Origin: Maribacter_C sp047345145
Lineage (GTDB): Bacteria; Bacteroidota; Bacteroidia; Flavobacteriales; Flavobacteriaceae
NCBI RefSeq assembly: GCF_047345145.1
Contig: NZ_JBLFER010000002.1
Coordinates: 744,001-808,000, forward strand
Length of the DNA stretch: 64,000 nucleotides
Reading direction: 5' to 3'
In this document: positions 26,339 to 34,443 of the stretch, piece after piece
Numbering within the stretch: the stretch's first letter is position 1
Layout of the letters: each line of letters begins with the position of its first letter
Notes under the pieces: generated by a model
What the model saw: the letters and a program-made list of their open reading frames with translations, nothing else
Told to the model about the DNA's origin: nothing
The model's database searches: none
Made by a program: the position numbers and the translations under genes

Positions 26339-27868
26339 TTATTTATTTTCATGATTAATAATATAGTTCTTTACTTCATTTACAAAAGGATACATTACTA
26401 AATCCTCTTTAAACGGGGGAACTATTTTACGAACAGCGTCGTACATCATTTTGGTTTTTGAAGAAACCTTATCTTGAACCTTAAGATATTCAATTGCCTG
26501 AACAATGGTAATCATTTCAATCGCCATGACTTCATAAGCATTTTCGATTACCCGCTTTGTAATCAATGCCGCATTAGTACCCATGCTAACAATATCTTGG
26601 TTATCGTTATTATTCGGAATACTATGAACGTACATTGGGTTTGACAACATTTGATTTTCTGCTGTAGTTGAAGTAGCTGTAAATTGAACTCCTTGCATTC
26701 CGAAATTCAAACCTAATTCTCCTAAATTTACAAAAGGTGGCAGAATATCATTCAACTTAGAATTCATCAAATAGTTTAATTGCCGCTCCGCTAGCATGCT
26801 CATCTTGGTGACAACGATTTTCAACTTATCCATCTCTAAAGAAACATAGTCGCCGTGGAAATTTCCACCGTGGTATACGTGTTTCTTTTTGAGGTCTATA
26901 ATCGGATTATCATTGGCTGAATTCACCTCTTCAATCATAACTCTTTCCACATCATTCAAGGTATCTAAAACTGGGCCTAGAATTTGTGGTACACAGCGAA
27001 TAGAGTAATACTCTTGAACTTTTTCCTCAAAGACTTTAACTCCATCATTGTTGGTGTATAAATGATGCTCACGTTTTCTTGTTAGGCTGCTATCACGAAG
27101 ATGGCTACGCATTGATCGAGCAATTTCGCGTTGCCCTTGGTGCTTTTTAGTTAAGTTCAATTCGAAAGACAAATGGTCATCATAAGCTTCCATGATTTCG
27201 TTAATGGCTGATGAGCAGGCAATCATCCATTCCAACAATCTTCGGGTATAAATTGTATTTACGACTCCAATACCAGTCATAACTGAAGTTCCGTTTATCA
27301 AAGCCAGACCTTCTCTAATTTCCACGGCAATTGGTGTAATTCCTTCTTTTTCGAAAACTTCCTTTGTGCCAGTTCGTTCTCCTTTATAAAAAACTTCGCC
27401 TTCACCAATCAGAACAAGTGCCAAATGAGCAAGCTGTACCAAATCACCGCTAGCACCAACCCCTCCATGTTCGTATATAAGAGGGATAATATCTTTGTTA
27501 ATTAAGGAAGTCATCACTTCGATGACTGATTTGTTAACCCCCGAATGCCCTAAACTAAGCGTGTTTAGTCTAGCCAACATGGCCGATTTCACATACTTAG
27601 GGGCTATGGGTTGACCTGTGCCCGAAGCATGACTTCGAATAAGATTATATTGTAATTGAATTCGTTCAGAATCCTTGATTTTATATTGAGCCATGGGTCC
27701 AAAACCCGTATTTACTCCGTATATGACTTTATTTTTTGAAAACTCTTTTAGAAAATCGAAACTTTCTTGAACAGTATCAAAAACAGCCTGATCTATAGAA
27801 ATAGGCTCATCTTTGAAAATAACTTTGTAAAATTCATCTATTCCTAACTTTCCTTTAATCTCTGGCAT
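26339..27868 (-). CDS. Tyrosine ammonia-lyase (HAL/PAL/TAL family)
   Basis: 509 residues with the MIO-forming triad Ala-Ser-Gly at 139-141 in GGVGASGDLVQLAHLALVLIGEGEV, an NTGFGPMAQYK loop, ALINGTSVMTGIGV, and HSIPNNNDNQDIVSMG in the C-terminal half. It follows the characterised flavobacterial TAL of Flavobacterium johnsoniae very closely, as far as I can recall it, so conversion of L-tyrosine to 4-coumarate is more likely than histidine deamination. It would supply the aryl starter of the flexirubin-type polyene. First gene of the minus-strand operon. Confidence 0.9.
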   Translation of the reverse strand: MPEIKGKLGIDEFYKVIFKDEPISIDQAVFDTVQESFDFLKEFSKNKVIYGVNTGFGPMAQYKIKDSERIQLQYNLIRSHASGTGQPIAPKYVKSAMLARLNTLSLGHSGVNKSVIEVMTSLINKDIIPLIYEHGGVGASGDLVQLAHLALVLIGEGEVFYKGERTGTKEVFEKEGITPIAVEIREGLALINGTSVMTGIGVVNTIYTRRLLEWMIACSSAINEIMEAYDDHLSFELNLTKKHQGQREIARSMRSHLRDSSLTRKREHHLYTNNDGVKVFEEKVQEYYSIRCVPQILGPVLDTLNDVERVMIEEVNSANDNPIIDLKKKHVYHGGNFHGDYVSLEMDKLKIVVTKMSMLAERQLNYLMNSKLNDILPPFVNLGELGLNFGMQGVQFTATSTTAENQMLSNPMYVHSIPNNNDNQDIVSMGTNAALITKRVIENAYEVMAIEMITIVQAIEYLKVQDKVSSKTKMMYDAVRKIVPPFKEDLVMYPFVNEVKNYIINHENK

Positions 27869-27930
27869 TTATAGTTGGTTATGTTTGGGAATTCCCAATA
27901 AATCTGAATAAAAATAGTTAATTTGGTATG

Positions 27931-27938
27931 CAAATTTA
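27931..27938 (-). promoter_or_regulatory. Probable -7 box of the pigment operon promoter
   Basis: TAAATTTG on the minus strand is a full match to the Bacteroidetes TAnnTTTG element, 62 bp upstream of the ammonia-lyase ATG. A TTG lies closer than the usual 17-23 bp, so the -33 part is weak. The 157-bp gap is the divergent promoter region shared with the halogenase-like gene. Confidence 0.5.
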
Positions 27939-28025
27939 TAATAATTAGACAAGAAGTCGTGTTGAGAATTTTTTATTCCCGTTAAAAGTTAGATTTCTTT
28001 CCATTCATTTAATTTGGTTCAAGCT

Positions 28026-29267
28026 ATGAAGAACGAAAATGTTGATGTTTTAATTATTGGTGCAGGGCCATCAGGAAGTGTGGCTGCAGGCTACCTTCAT
28101 AAAAAAGGCCTAAATATAAAGGTGGTAGAAAAGAATAAATTTCCGCGTTTTGTTATCGGGGAAAGCCTGTTGCCACGTTGTATGCACCATTTTGAGGAAG
28201 TAGGTCTTTTAGATGCCCTAAATGCAAAACAATTTGAAATCAAAGGAGGGGCCCGATTCATGCGAGATGGGCAAATCTGCAATTTTGATTTTAGTAAAAA
28301 ACATACCGAAGGATGGGACTGGACTTGGCAAGTACCTCGAGCTGATTTTGATAAGACTTTAACCGATACCCTTGAGTCTAAAGGTGTGGACATTGATTTT
28401 GAAAAAGAAGTCGTTGGGGTTGATTTCGAGGGAAGTATTTCTACTACAACGATTAAAGATATAGATGGAAATTTATCCACCGTAACCGCAAAATATATTA
28501 TTGATTCTAGTGGTTTTGGCAGAGTGCTTCCTAGATTATTAGACCTAGATGCGCCTTCTGAAATACCAAAACATTCTTCAATTTTTACGCATGTTAAAGA
28601 AACGAATCGTCCGGAAGGCCATGAAGGCACGATCATTACTTTTGATATCGTAAGTCTAGAAACATGGTTGTGGGTAATTCCCTTTTCCAATGGATATACC
28701 AGTATTGGCTATGTGGGCCCGACGGAGTATTTAGAATCTTTTGAAGGAGACAATACCCAGAAGCTTCAAGAAATGATGAAACTCTCTGACTATTATTTTG
28801 ACCGTTTCGACGGACTCGAATATGAGTTTGAACCCAAAATGATAAAAAATATCGCTAAATCTGTAAAACAGATGTACGGAGAGGGTTATGTTTTAACTGG
28901 GAATAGTGCCGAATTTCTAGACCCAGTATTTTCTTCAGGAGTAACATTTGCAACTGAATCAGCAATCACAGCTGCCAAATTGATAGCAAGGGAATTAAAC
29001 AACGAAACTGTTGATTGGGAAGTTGAATATTCAGAATATATCAAAGGTGGAGTAGATGTATTTTCTACCTACGTGAAGGAATGGTATACGGGAAATCTAC
29101 AGACTATTTTCTTTCATGAAAAGGGCAACCCTGAAATTAAAAGACAAATCTGTGCAGTTTTAGCAGGTTATGTTTGGGATGAAACGAACCCTTTCGTCAA
29201 GAATCATCATCGCTTAGTAAAAGCGGTTGCTCATATCGCAAATATGGAACAAGAGGCAACGGGCTAG
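28026..29267 (+). CDS. Flavin-dependent halogenase-like monooxygenase
   Basis: 413 residues from the ATG at 28026 (a TTG 12 bp upstream is not needed). N-terminal FAD loop VLIIGAGPSGSVAAGYL, GESLLP motif at 45-50, Lys73 in FEIKGGARF at the place of the halogenase catalytic lysine, and WLWVIP at 214-219, which fits the WxWxIP signature that separates flavin halogenases from ordinary monooxygenases. A substrate tethered to ACP is usual in this phenolic subgroup. It may chlorinate or hydroxylate the aryl ring of the pigment; some flexirubins are chlorinated. Divergent from the pigment operon, convergent with 29270-29872 at 2 bp distance. Confidence 0.83.
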   Translation: MKNENVDVLIIGAGPSGSVAAGYLHKKGLNIKVVEKNKFPRFVIGESLLPRCMHHFEEVGLLDALNAKQFEIKGGARFMRDGQICNFDFSKKHTEGWDWTWQVPRADFDKTLTDTLESKGVDIDFEKEVVGVDFEGSISTTTIKDIDGNLSTVTAKYIIDSSGFGRVLPRLLDLDAPSEIPKHSSIFTHVKETNRPEGHEGTIITFDIVSLETWLWVIPFSNGYTSIGYVGPTEYLESFEGDNTQKLQEMMKLSDYYFDRFDGLEYEFEPKMIKNIAKSVKQMYGEGYVLTGNSAEFLDPVFSSGVTFATESAITAAKLIARELNNETVDWEVEYSEYIKGGVDVFSTYVKEWYTGNLQTIFFHEKGNPEIKRQICAVLAGYVWDETNPFVKNHHRLVKAVAHIANMEQEATG

Positions 29268-29269
29268 TC

Positions 29270-29872
29270 TTAAGTTTTTCTAGATAAATGTTTTGATAGT
29301 CCACGCCCCAGTTCTGCATAGGCTGACATAATACGGTCGTAATCATTTTTACTTGCTCCTCGGCTGTGCACATCTACCATTTCGGTTGCATACAAAATCT
29401 CATTCGGATTATCTGATCGGTAAACCTGAATTGTAACCTCTAATCGGGCATCTTTTTTAAAGAAGAAATTACTATTTCCTGGGTCGATTAATGATGTTCT
29501 GACTACAATTGTATACTTCGCATCAGTTATATTTTTGGCAATGGTAACCTGCTTTTCTTTTAGATTGAAAAAATTAAATTCTTGAATAAACTTTGGCTCA
29601 AATAATTTTTCTCGATTAGAGAACCATAGGTTTTTGAAGACTTCGCCTGAACCTACTTCTTTTTTATCTTTCTTTTTGCCATACAATTCTAAAAAAACAT
29701 GTTCTGATTCGTACTTAGGAACTTCAAGATTTTCCGCATATTCAAAAATTACGTTGTAACGTTCAATTCCTTCAATTGATTCAAGACTTCCAGAAGCGGT
29801 CTTGAAAATTTGCGCGTTTGCTGAAAAGGCAATAGCTAAAAAGAGAAAAGTTGCTTTTAGTTTAAATAACAT
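29270..29872 (-). CDS. Secreted protein, unknown function (paralogue A)
   Basis: 200 residues from the ATG at 29872, selected because the signal peptide MLFKLKATFLFLAIAFSANAQ starts there. The mature part reads as a beta-rich domain with GSLESIEGIERYNVIFEY, then SNREKLFEPKFIQEFN and DAKYTIVVRTSLIDPG. Every one of these blocks is also found in the next protein, so the two form a pair of diverged tandem paralogues. No enzymatic motif. Possibly periplasmic lipid- or pigment-binding; not established. Confidence 0.78.
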   Translation of the reverse strand: MLFKLKATFLFLAIAFSANAQIFKTASGSLESIEGIERYNVIFEYAENLEVPKYESEHVFLELYGKKKDKKEVGSGEVFKNLWFSNREKLFEPKFIQEFNFFNLKEKQVTIAKNITDAKYTIVVRTSLIDPGNSNFFFKKDARLEVTIQVYRSDNPNEILYATEMVDVHSRGASKNDYDRIMSAYAELGRGLSKHLSRKT

Positions 29873-29887
29873 GGTTGGAGTAAAATC

Positions 29888-29919
29888 AAATGCAGGTAAT
29901 AAATATATTACCTGCATTT
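29888..29919 (-). terminator. Hairpin terminator between paralogues
   Basis: A perfect 14-bp stem AAATGCAGGTAATA / TATTACCTGCATTT with a 4-nt loop, located in the 66-bp gap. On the minus strand it follows the stop of the upstream paralogue and continues into GATTTTAC. It could stop or weaken transcription into paralogue A. Confidence 0.6.
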
Positions 29920-29938
29920 TAATTAAGCAATATTTATA

Positions 29939-30544
29939 CTAAAAAGCTTTTTTTAGAATAAGTTTTGCCAAAGTCTTGGCAGTTTTGGCGTAGCCTTCGC
30001 CCACTCTACTTTCATTACTATAATTATTGCCCCATTGATCGCCGGGGGCATTCTTGCTGTTTATTTCTAATAAGATAGTATCATGATTGGCTGTTTCTAC
30101 AAACTTTAGATTCGTTGTTACTTTAGCTGGCTGTTTCATTATACCTGCATCCCAACCTGGGTAAAGCCAAACCGTTTCTACAATTAAAGTATACTTTGTG
30201 TCTTGCAGATCTTCGGCAAAATACATGTCTTTGTCTTTTCCAAGATACTTATTGATTAACTCAAGAAATTTTGGATTCCAGATAAGTTCACGACTTGAAT
30301 TCCATGCCTTTTCCCATGTTTTTCCTTTCCCTCTTGCTTTTTCCTCAAGATCTGCTGACCTTTTGGTGATGTATTCCTCGTTCGTGAAATTTTCCTTCAT
30401 CAGTTTCATGTTATCGTAGTCAAAAATTACATTAACTTCTTTTTGACCAACTATAAAATCAAAACTACCTTGTTCAACTTTTATTTTTTGAGAATAAATT
30501 GAAGTAAAAGCAAATACAAGTACTAGTGTTATAAAGTTTTTCAT
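29939..30544 (-). CDS. Secreted protein, unknown function (paralogue B)
   Basis: 201 residues with signal peptide MKNFITLVLVFAFTSIYSQ. It shares with paralogue A the order GSFDFIVGQKEVNVIFDYDN, WNSSRELIWNPKFLELIN, DTKYTLIVETVWLYPGWD and a C-terminal helix with AKTLAKLI. Identity is low, so the duplication is old. A leader of 74 bp separates it from the serine hydrolase stop. No function recognised. Confidence 0.78.
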   Translation of the reverse strand: MKNFITLVLVFAFTSIYSQKIKVEQGSFDFIVGQKEVNVIFDYDNMKLMKENFTNEEYITKRSADLEEKARGKGKTWEKAWNSSRELIWNPKFLELINKYLGKDKDMYFAEDLQDTKYTLIVETVWLYPGWDAGIMKQPAKVTTNLKFVETANHDTILLEINSKNAPGDQWGNNYSNESRVGEGYAKTAKTLAKLILKKAF

Positions 30545-30618
30545 AATTTATAATGTTTTAATTGATTTTTTATTTAACTAATTGAAATATAATAAGTTAA
30601 TGTTTTATTTGAACTAAA

Positions 30619-31908
30619 TCAGTTGTCAATTGCGGCAAAAACCATTTGACGGAATTTCCATGCGGTTTCATCACCTGTATTTCCTTGAGTTTGTTTCATG
30701 AGAATACCAATAATCTGTTCTTTTGGGTCAGCGAAATATTGTGTATTGAAATAACCTCCCCAGTCAAATGTTCCTGAACTTCCCTCCCCACCTATGTCTT
30801 GCCCATGATCGTTCAATACTGAAAAAGCCAAACCATAATGTTTTGGGCCAGCGCCCCAAATATCGCCAATTTGATTGCCCATGATGCTTTGAACTGTTGT
30901 TCGGCTTAAGAGGCGAGTGCCATTCAATTCGCCCATATTCAAATACATCTGGAGAAAAGTTGCATAGTCTTTTGCAGTACTAGAAAGGCCAGCACCACCC
31001 GAGAAAAAACGTTTAGCGCCTTTTATTGGGTAATCTGTATCATAAAATGTGGTAGGGTATTTTGTCCATAGCTCTCCCTTTTTTTCTTGTACAGTTACTA
31101 ACCTTTTGTGTTTGTCATTCGGAAGATAGAACCAGGTGTCATTCATTCTCAAAGGATCAAAAATTCTAGTCTTTAAAAATTTGTCGAAAGGCATTCCAGA
31201 TACAACTTCAACAAAATAACCTAAAACATCAAGTCCTTCGCTGTAGGTAAATTTCTCTCCAGGATTATGATGCAAAGGAAGTTTAGCCAATTTTTTTACA
31301 CTTTCCTCAATTGTGATATTCTCAGTTGTAAATAAATCGGTTATTCCTGCTTTAGCGTATAATTTTTTAAACCGCTCATCACCATCAATGACTCCATAAC
31401 CCAGACCGGAAGTATGTGTAATCAAATGCCGGATAGTTATCTGTTTTTCAGCCGCTTTTGTGGTATATGTTGAATCTGATTCATTAAAAGTATCAAGGAT
31501 TTGAGCTTCACTGAATTCTGGAATGTATTTTGAAATTGGGTCATCTAGGCGAAATTTGCCTTCTTCCCAAAGTATCATCACAGCAGTTGATGTAATCGCT
31601 TTTGTTTGGGAGGCTATTCTGAAAATAGCATCTTTCTTCATTTCTTCTTTAGAAGAATTATTTGACATTCCATAGGCATTGTGAAAAATCACTTTTCCAT
31701 TCCGAGCTATAAGAGCAACGGCACCCGGAATTTGACATTCGGCAAGAGCATTTTTGAACATTGCATCAATACTAGCAAGACGTTCAGTTGACATACCCAT
31801 CTCTTCAGCCGATCCTTCAGAAAGAGGAGGTGAAACTTTGACCGATTTTGTCTGAGCGCTTAGCGTGCCAAGAAATAGTAAAGTAAGCAGAACAATTTGG
31901 TTTTTCAT
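30619..31908 (-). CDS. Secreted serine hydrolase (beta-lactamase/class C-like)
   Basis: 429 residues: a signal peptide (MKNQIVLLTLLFLGTLSAQ), a penicillin-binding-protein fold with SxxK nucleophile in RIASQTKAITS, a Tyr in FTYSEGLDVLGYF at the YxN position (Y-S-E here), and a late GGAGLSSTAKDYATF block. This is the EstB/CubicO-like class that usually hydrolyses esters or D-amino peptides rather than beta-lactams. It lies divergent from the GntR regulator and may be its target. Substrate unknown. Confidence 0.88.
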   Translation of the reverse strand: MKNQIVLLTLLFLGTLSAQTKSVKVSPPLSEGSAEEMGMSTERLASIDAMFKNALAECQIPGAVALIARNGKVIFHNAYGMSNNSSKEEMKKDAIFRIASQTKAITSTAVMILWEEGKFRLDDPISKYIPEFSEAQILDTFNESDSTYTTKAAEKQITIRHLITHTSGLGYGVIDGDERFKKLYAKAGITDLFTTENITIEESVKKLAKLPLHHNPGEKFTYSEGLDVLGYFVEVVSGMPFDKFLKTRIFDPLRMNDTWFYLPNDKHKRLVTVQEKKGELWTKYPTTFYDTDYPIKGAKRFFSGGAGLSSTAKDYATFLQMYLNMGELNGTRLLSRTTVQSIMGNQIGDIWGAGPKHYGLAFSVLNDHGQDIGGEGSSGTFDWGGYFNTQYFADPKEQIIGILMKQTQGNTGDETAWKFRQMVFAAIDN

Positions 31909-32062
31909 TGTAATTGACTTTAAGAATCTTTTTAAATGTATGAAAACTTTGTTTTAATTTAAATATGGGTCTTTGTTGTGCAAGTGGTTTTTCCATTTAT
32001 TTCGTATTTTCACGTCATACAGCCAAATGGTAAAATCCACTCTGTTTCCTTAATATTTGAAG

Positions 32063-33076
32063 ATGTCTTTAATAGATAAGATAAAAAGCCTTAGTAGTAT
32101 AAATACCCTTTCTAAACATGAACAATTGGTTCATGGTATTATAGAAGCAATTGATTCTGGTATACTTGAGGTAGGGGATCAGCTGCCATCGATTAATCAA
32201 ATGGTAGGAGAGATAGGTTTTGCCCGAAAGACTATAGTTAAGGCTTATGAGGAGTTAAAAGATCGAGGCTTAGTTGAGTCAAAAAAACTCAAGGGATACT
32301 TTATTATTAGTCAAGAAACTAAGGTAACATTAAGGGTGGCATTGCTTATGTTTTCTTTTCATCGTTTTCAAGAAGAATTTTATAATACTTTTCGGAAAGA
32401 ATTGGGAAAGCGTTTTCAGATAGATGTGTTTTTTCATCACAATAATTCTGAGATTTTTGAGACTATTCTAACTAATATTTTGGGTAAGTATGGCATGTAC
32501 GTGATTGCACCTATTCCAGACCCAACACTACGGCCGTTATTACAAAGTATTAGTGCTAATAAGCTATTAATTATAGATCGGTATTTGGAAATGGATGCAG
32601 AGTATTCTTATATCTGCCAGGAATTTGAGGATACTACTTATCAAAAATTAGTGGAGCTATTACCACTAATTAGAAAATACAAAAAGATGATACTTTTCTT
32701 TAATAAAACTAGTGACTACCCTATAGGGATTCGAAATGCTTACCGAAAATTCATATCAGATTATAGTATTCATGGCGGGGTTGAAAAAAAATATAAACCG
32801 GGCTCAGTTAAAAAAGGGGTTTTGTATTTCTTTACCGGCGATACGTATCTTTGGGAGGTATTGCGTGATTGTCGTAACAATGAATATACAATCGGAAACC
32901 ATGTAGGAATTCTTTCTCATAATGATCATGTAGTCAAGGAGATTGCTTTTGGGGGAATTACGACCATTTCAATAGACTTCAAAGATATGGCTAGAAGAGC
33001 TGCAAATCATATTAAAAATCAAGATTTCACTCAAGAAATAATACCGTTTAACTTAATCAAGCGTCATTCTTTGTAG
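32063..33076 (+). CDS. GntR-family transcriptional regulator with sugar-binding-type C-domain
   Basis: 337 residues from the ATG at 32063 (a TTG codon 6 bp upstream also opens the frame). Winged helix at 15-85: HEQLVHGIIEAIDSGILEVGDQLPSINQMVGEIGFARKTIVKAYEEL is a standard GntR HTH. The C-terminal 240 residues are laid out like a LacI/periplasmic-binding effector domain, as in AraR-like regulators (YVIAPIPDP, LLIIDRYLE, GILSHNDHVVKEIAFGG, TTISIDFKDMARRAANHI). Likely controls local carbohydrate genes; direct targets are not shown. Its 3' end overlaps the convergent haloperoxidase-like gene by 13 bp. Confidence 0.88.
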   Translation: MSLIDKIKSLSSINTLSKHEQLVHGIIEAIDSGILEVGDQLPSINQMVGEIGFARKTIVKAYEELKDRGLVESKKLKGYFIISQETKVTLRVALLMFSFHRFQEEFYNTFRKELGKRFQIDVFFHHNNSEIFETILTNILGKYGMYVIAPIPDPTLRPLLQSISANKLLIIDRYLEMDAEYSYICQEFEDTTYQKLVELLPLIRKYKKMILFFNKTSDYPIGIRNAYRKFISDYSIHGGVEKKYKPGSVKKGVLYFFTGDTYLWEVLRDCRNNEYTIGNHVGILSHNDHVVKEIAFGGITTISIDFKDMARRAANHIKNQDFTQEIIPFNLIKRHSL

Positions 33077-34443
33077 GAGAATTTAGGTGCTTTGAGGTTA
33101 ATTTTATAAAGCGTATGTTGTCCCACTTGTTTCCCCTGCAAAACCCCAAGTTCAATAGCTGGTTTATAATGAATCCCTCCATATAATCGGCTAATCGCTG
33201 CTTCTGCGGCCGCTTGATTGAAAGATTGATAGCTCCTTATAGGAAGCCCGTACGGAACCTCAGTGGCATCAACAAAAGCATAATTATCACCAAAAATATC
33301 GGTCAAAACTGTTGCTGCTGCCGATGAAGCTACGCTATGTCCCGAAGTATGCTCAGGAAAGGCGGGAGTTTGTAATATGGGCGCCCAATCTGGATCGATA
33401 TATTCATTAATAAAGGTTTCGGGTCTAGTTAGATTGCTCTTATATTTTTGATCCCAACAGCTAATAAATGCATCTGCGATGGCTATACTAACTTGAGACA
33501 AGGTTGCCGCTGATTCAACCAATGAAGATTCTTTTTCATCTAAAATTTGGGCTGTAATATGCACCCAATGGCCACCAGGAGAGATTTGTTGTTGAAAGTA
33601 CATCACGTGACCTTTCGTAGTTGAGATATTAGGATTGCAATCCCAAAATTTGGCAATATTTACCTGAGTGGTATCGAGGTTTTTTACTGTCTCATACACT
33701 TCCATAGCCTCATTGTAGAATTTAGAAGATTTAGAAAGATCAAATTGAGTTGGTGAGCCTGGGTCAAACTGACTGGCCGAATCGAGTACAAAAGGTTTTA
33801 TTGTTCTCCAGTGGGGCTCAATAGCTTCCATATAGTCAGGGGGAGTAGGTCTCCAACGGCCAGGGTCATCTGAAACACTAAATCGGGGTAGGGCCGTACG
33901 TCTTAAATACCCATCAGTACCAGCGCGTTTTAGTATTTCTGCTCCTATTTCTTTTCCAAGGGAAACAGAGTTGTCATAAATATCTTCGTCTATACCAATT
34001 TCTTGAACTTCTTTAAGCAATTGTTGTTGCATAATATCAATCCGCTCCAAATCAAACACTAAAGATTTAGCCGTTTCTGTGAATGCTACTAGAGAGGTTA
34101 GGGGGTAGTTGTACTTTTTACTAGGATCAGGTTTGCTAGATATGTTTAAGTGATTCAACTGACCTACCAAAGATGGTCTTTCGACTTCGATAAAACGAAT
34201 ACCTTCGTAGGCGGCGATATTTGCATAGGCGTAAATTCTACTAGCAACAGGAGGTGTGAAAATATCGGCTACAATGACATCGGTAAGCTTTCGGTTGTAT
34301 TCTGTAATAGTACCTTCAAAATAAGTGTCTAAACCTTCTTGATTGTGTTTCGTACCACAAGAAGTGATAACCACAAAAGCGAAAAGTAAAAGGCTAGTTA
34401 ATTTTACTGTTAGTATAAACTGTTTTTGTTTTTCCTGCTGCAT
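33064..34443 (-). CDS. Vanadium-haloperoxidase/PAP2-fold lipoprotein
   Basis: 459 residues with lipoprotein signal (Cys29 in FVVITSCG). The acid phosphatase/vanadium haloperoxidase core is visible: PAFPEHTSGHSVASS holds the SGH block with the catalytic His, and AISRLYGGIHY gives Arg-x5-His that would ligate vanadate or phosphate; the more N-terminal LTRPETF supplies another basic residue. Flavobacterial loci often place such a protein downstream of twin ASPIC/UnbV proteins. Whether it is a haloperoxidase or a phosphatase cannot be told. It overlaps the upstream gene by 50 bp. Confidence 0.85.
   Translation of the reverse strand: MQQEKQKQFILTVKLTSLLLFAFVVITSCGTKHNQEGLDTYFEGTITEYNRKLTDVIVADIFTPPVASRIYAYANIAAYEGIRFIEVERPSLVGQLNHLNISSKPDPSKKYNYPLTSLVAFTETAKSLVFDLERIDIMQQQLLKEVQEIGIDEDIYDNSVSLGKEIGAEILKRAGTDGYLRRTALPRFSVSDDPGRWRPTPPDYMEAIEPHWRTIKPFVLDSASQFDPGSPTQFDLSKSSKFYNEAMEVYETVKNLDTTQVNIAKFWDCNPNISTTKGHVMYFQQQISPGGHWVHITAQILDEKESSLVESAATLSQVSIAIADAFISCWDQKYKSNLTRPETFINEYIDPDWAPILQTPAFPEHTSGHSVASSAAATVLTDIFGDNYAFVDATEVPYGLPIRSYQSFNQAAAEAAISRLYGGIHYKPAIELGVLQGKQVGQHTLYKINLKAPKFSYKE

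Noticed and set aside
28097..28690. Minus-strand frame of 197 residues
   Set aside because: Antisense to the halogenase-like gene, whose FAD motifs are in the plus-strand frame; the length is a by-product of codon use.
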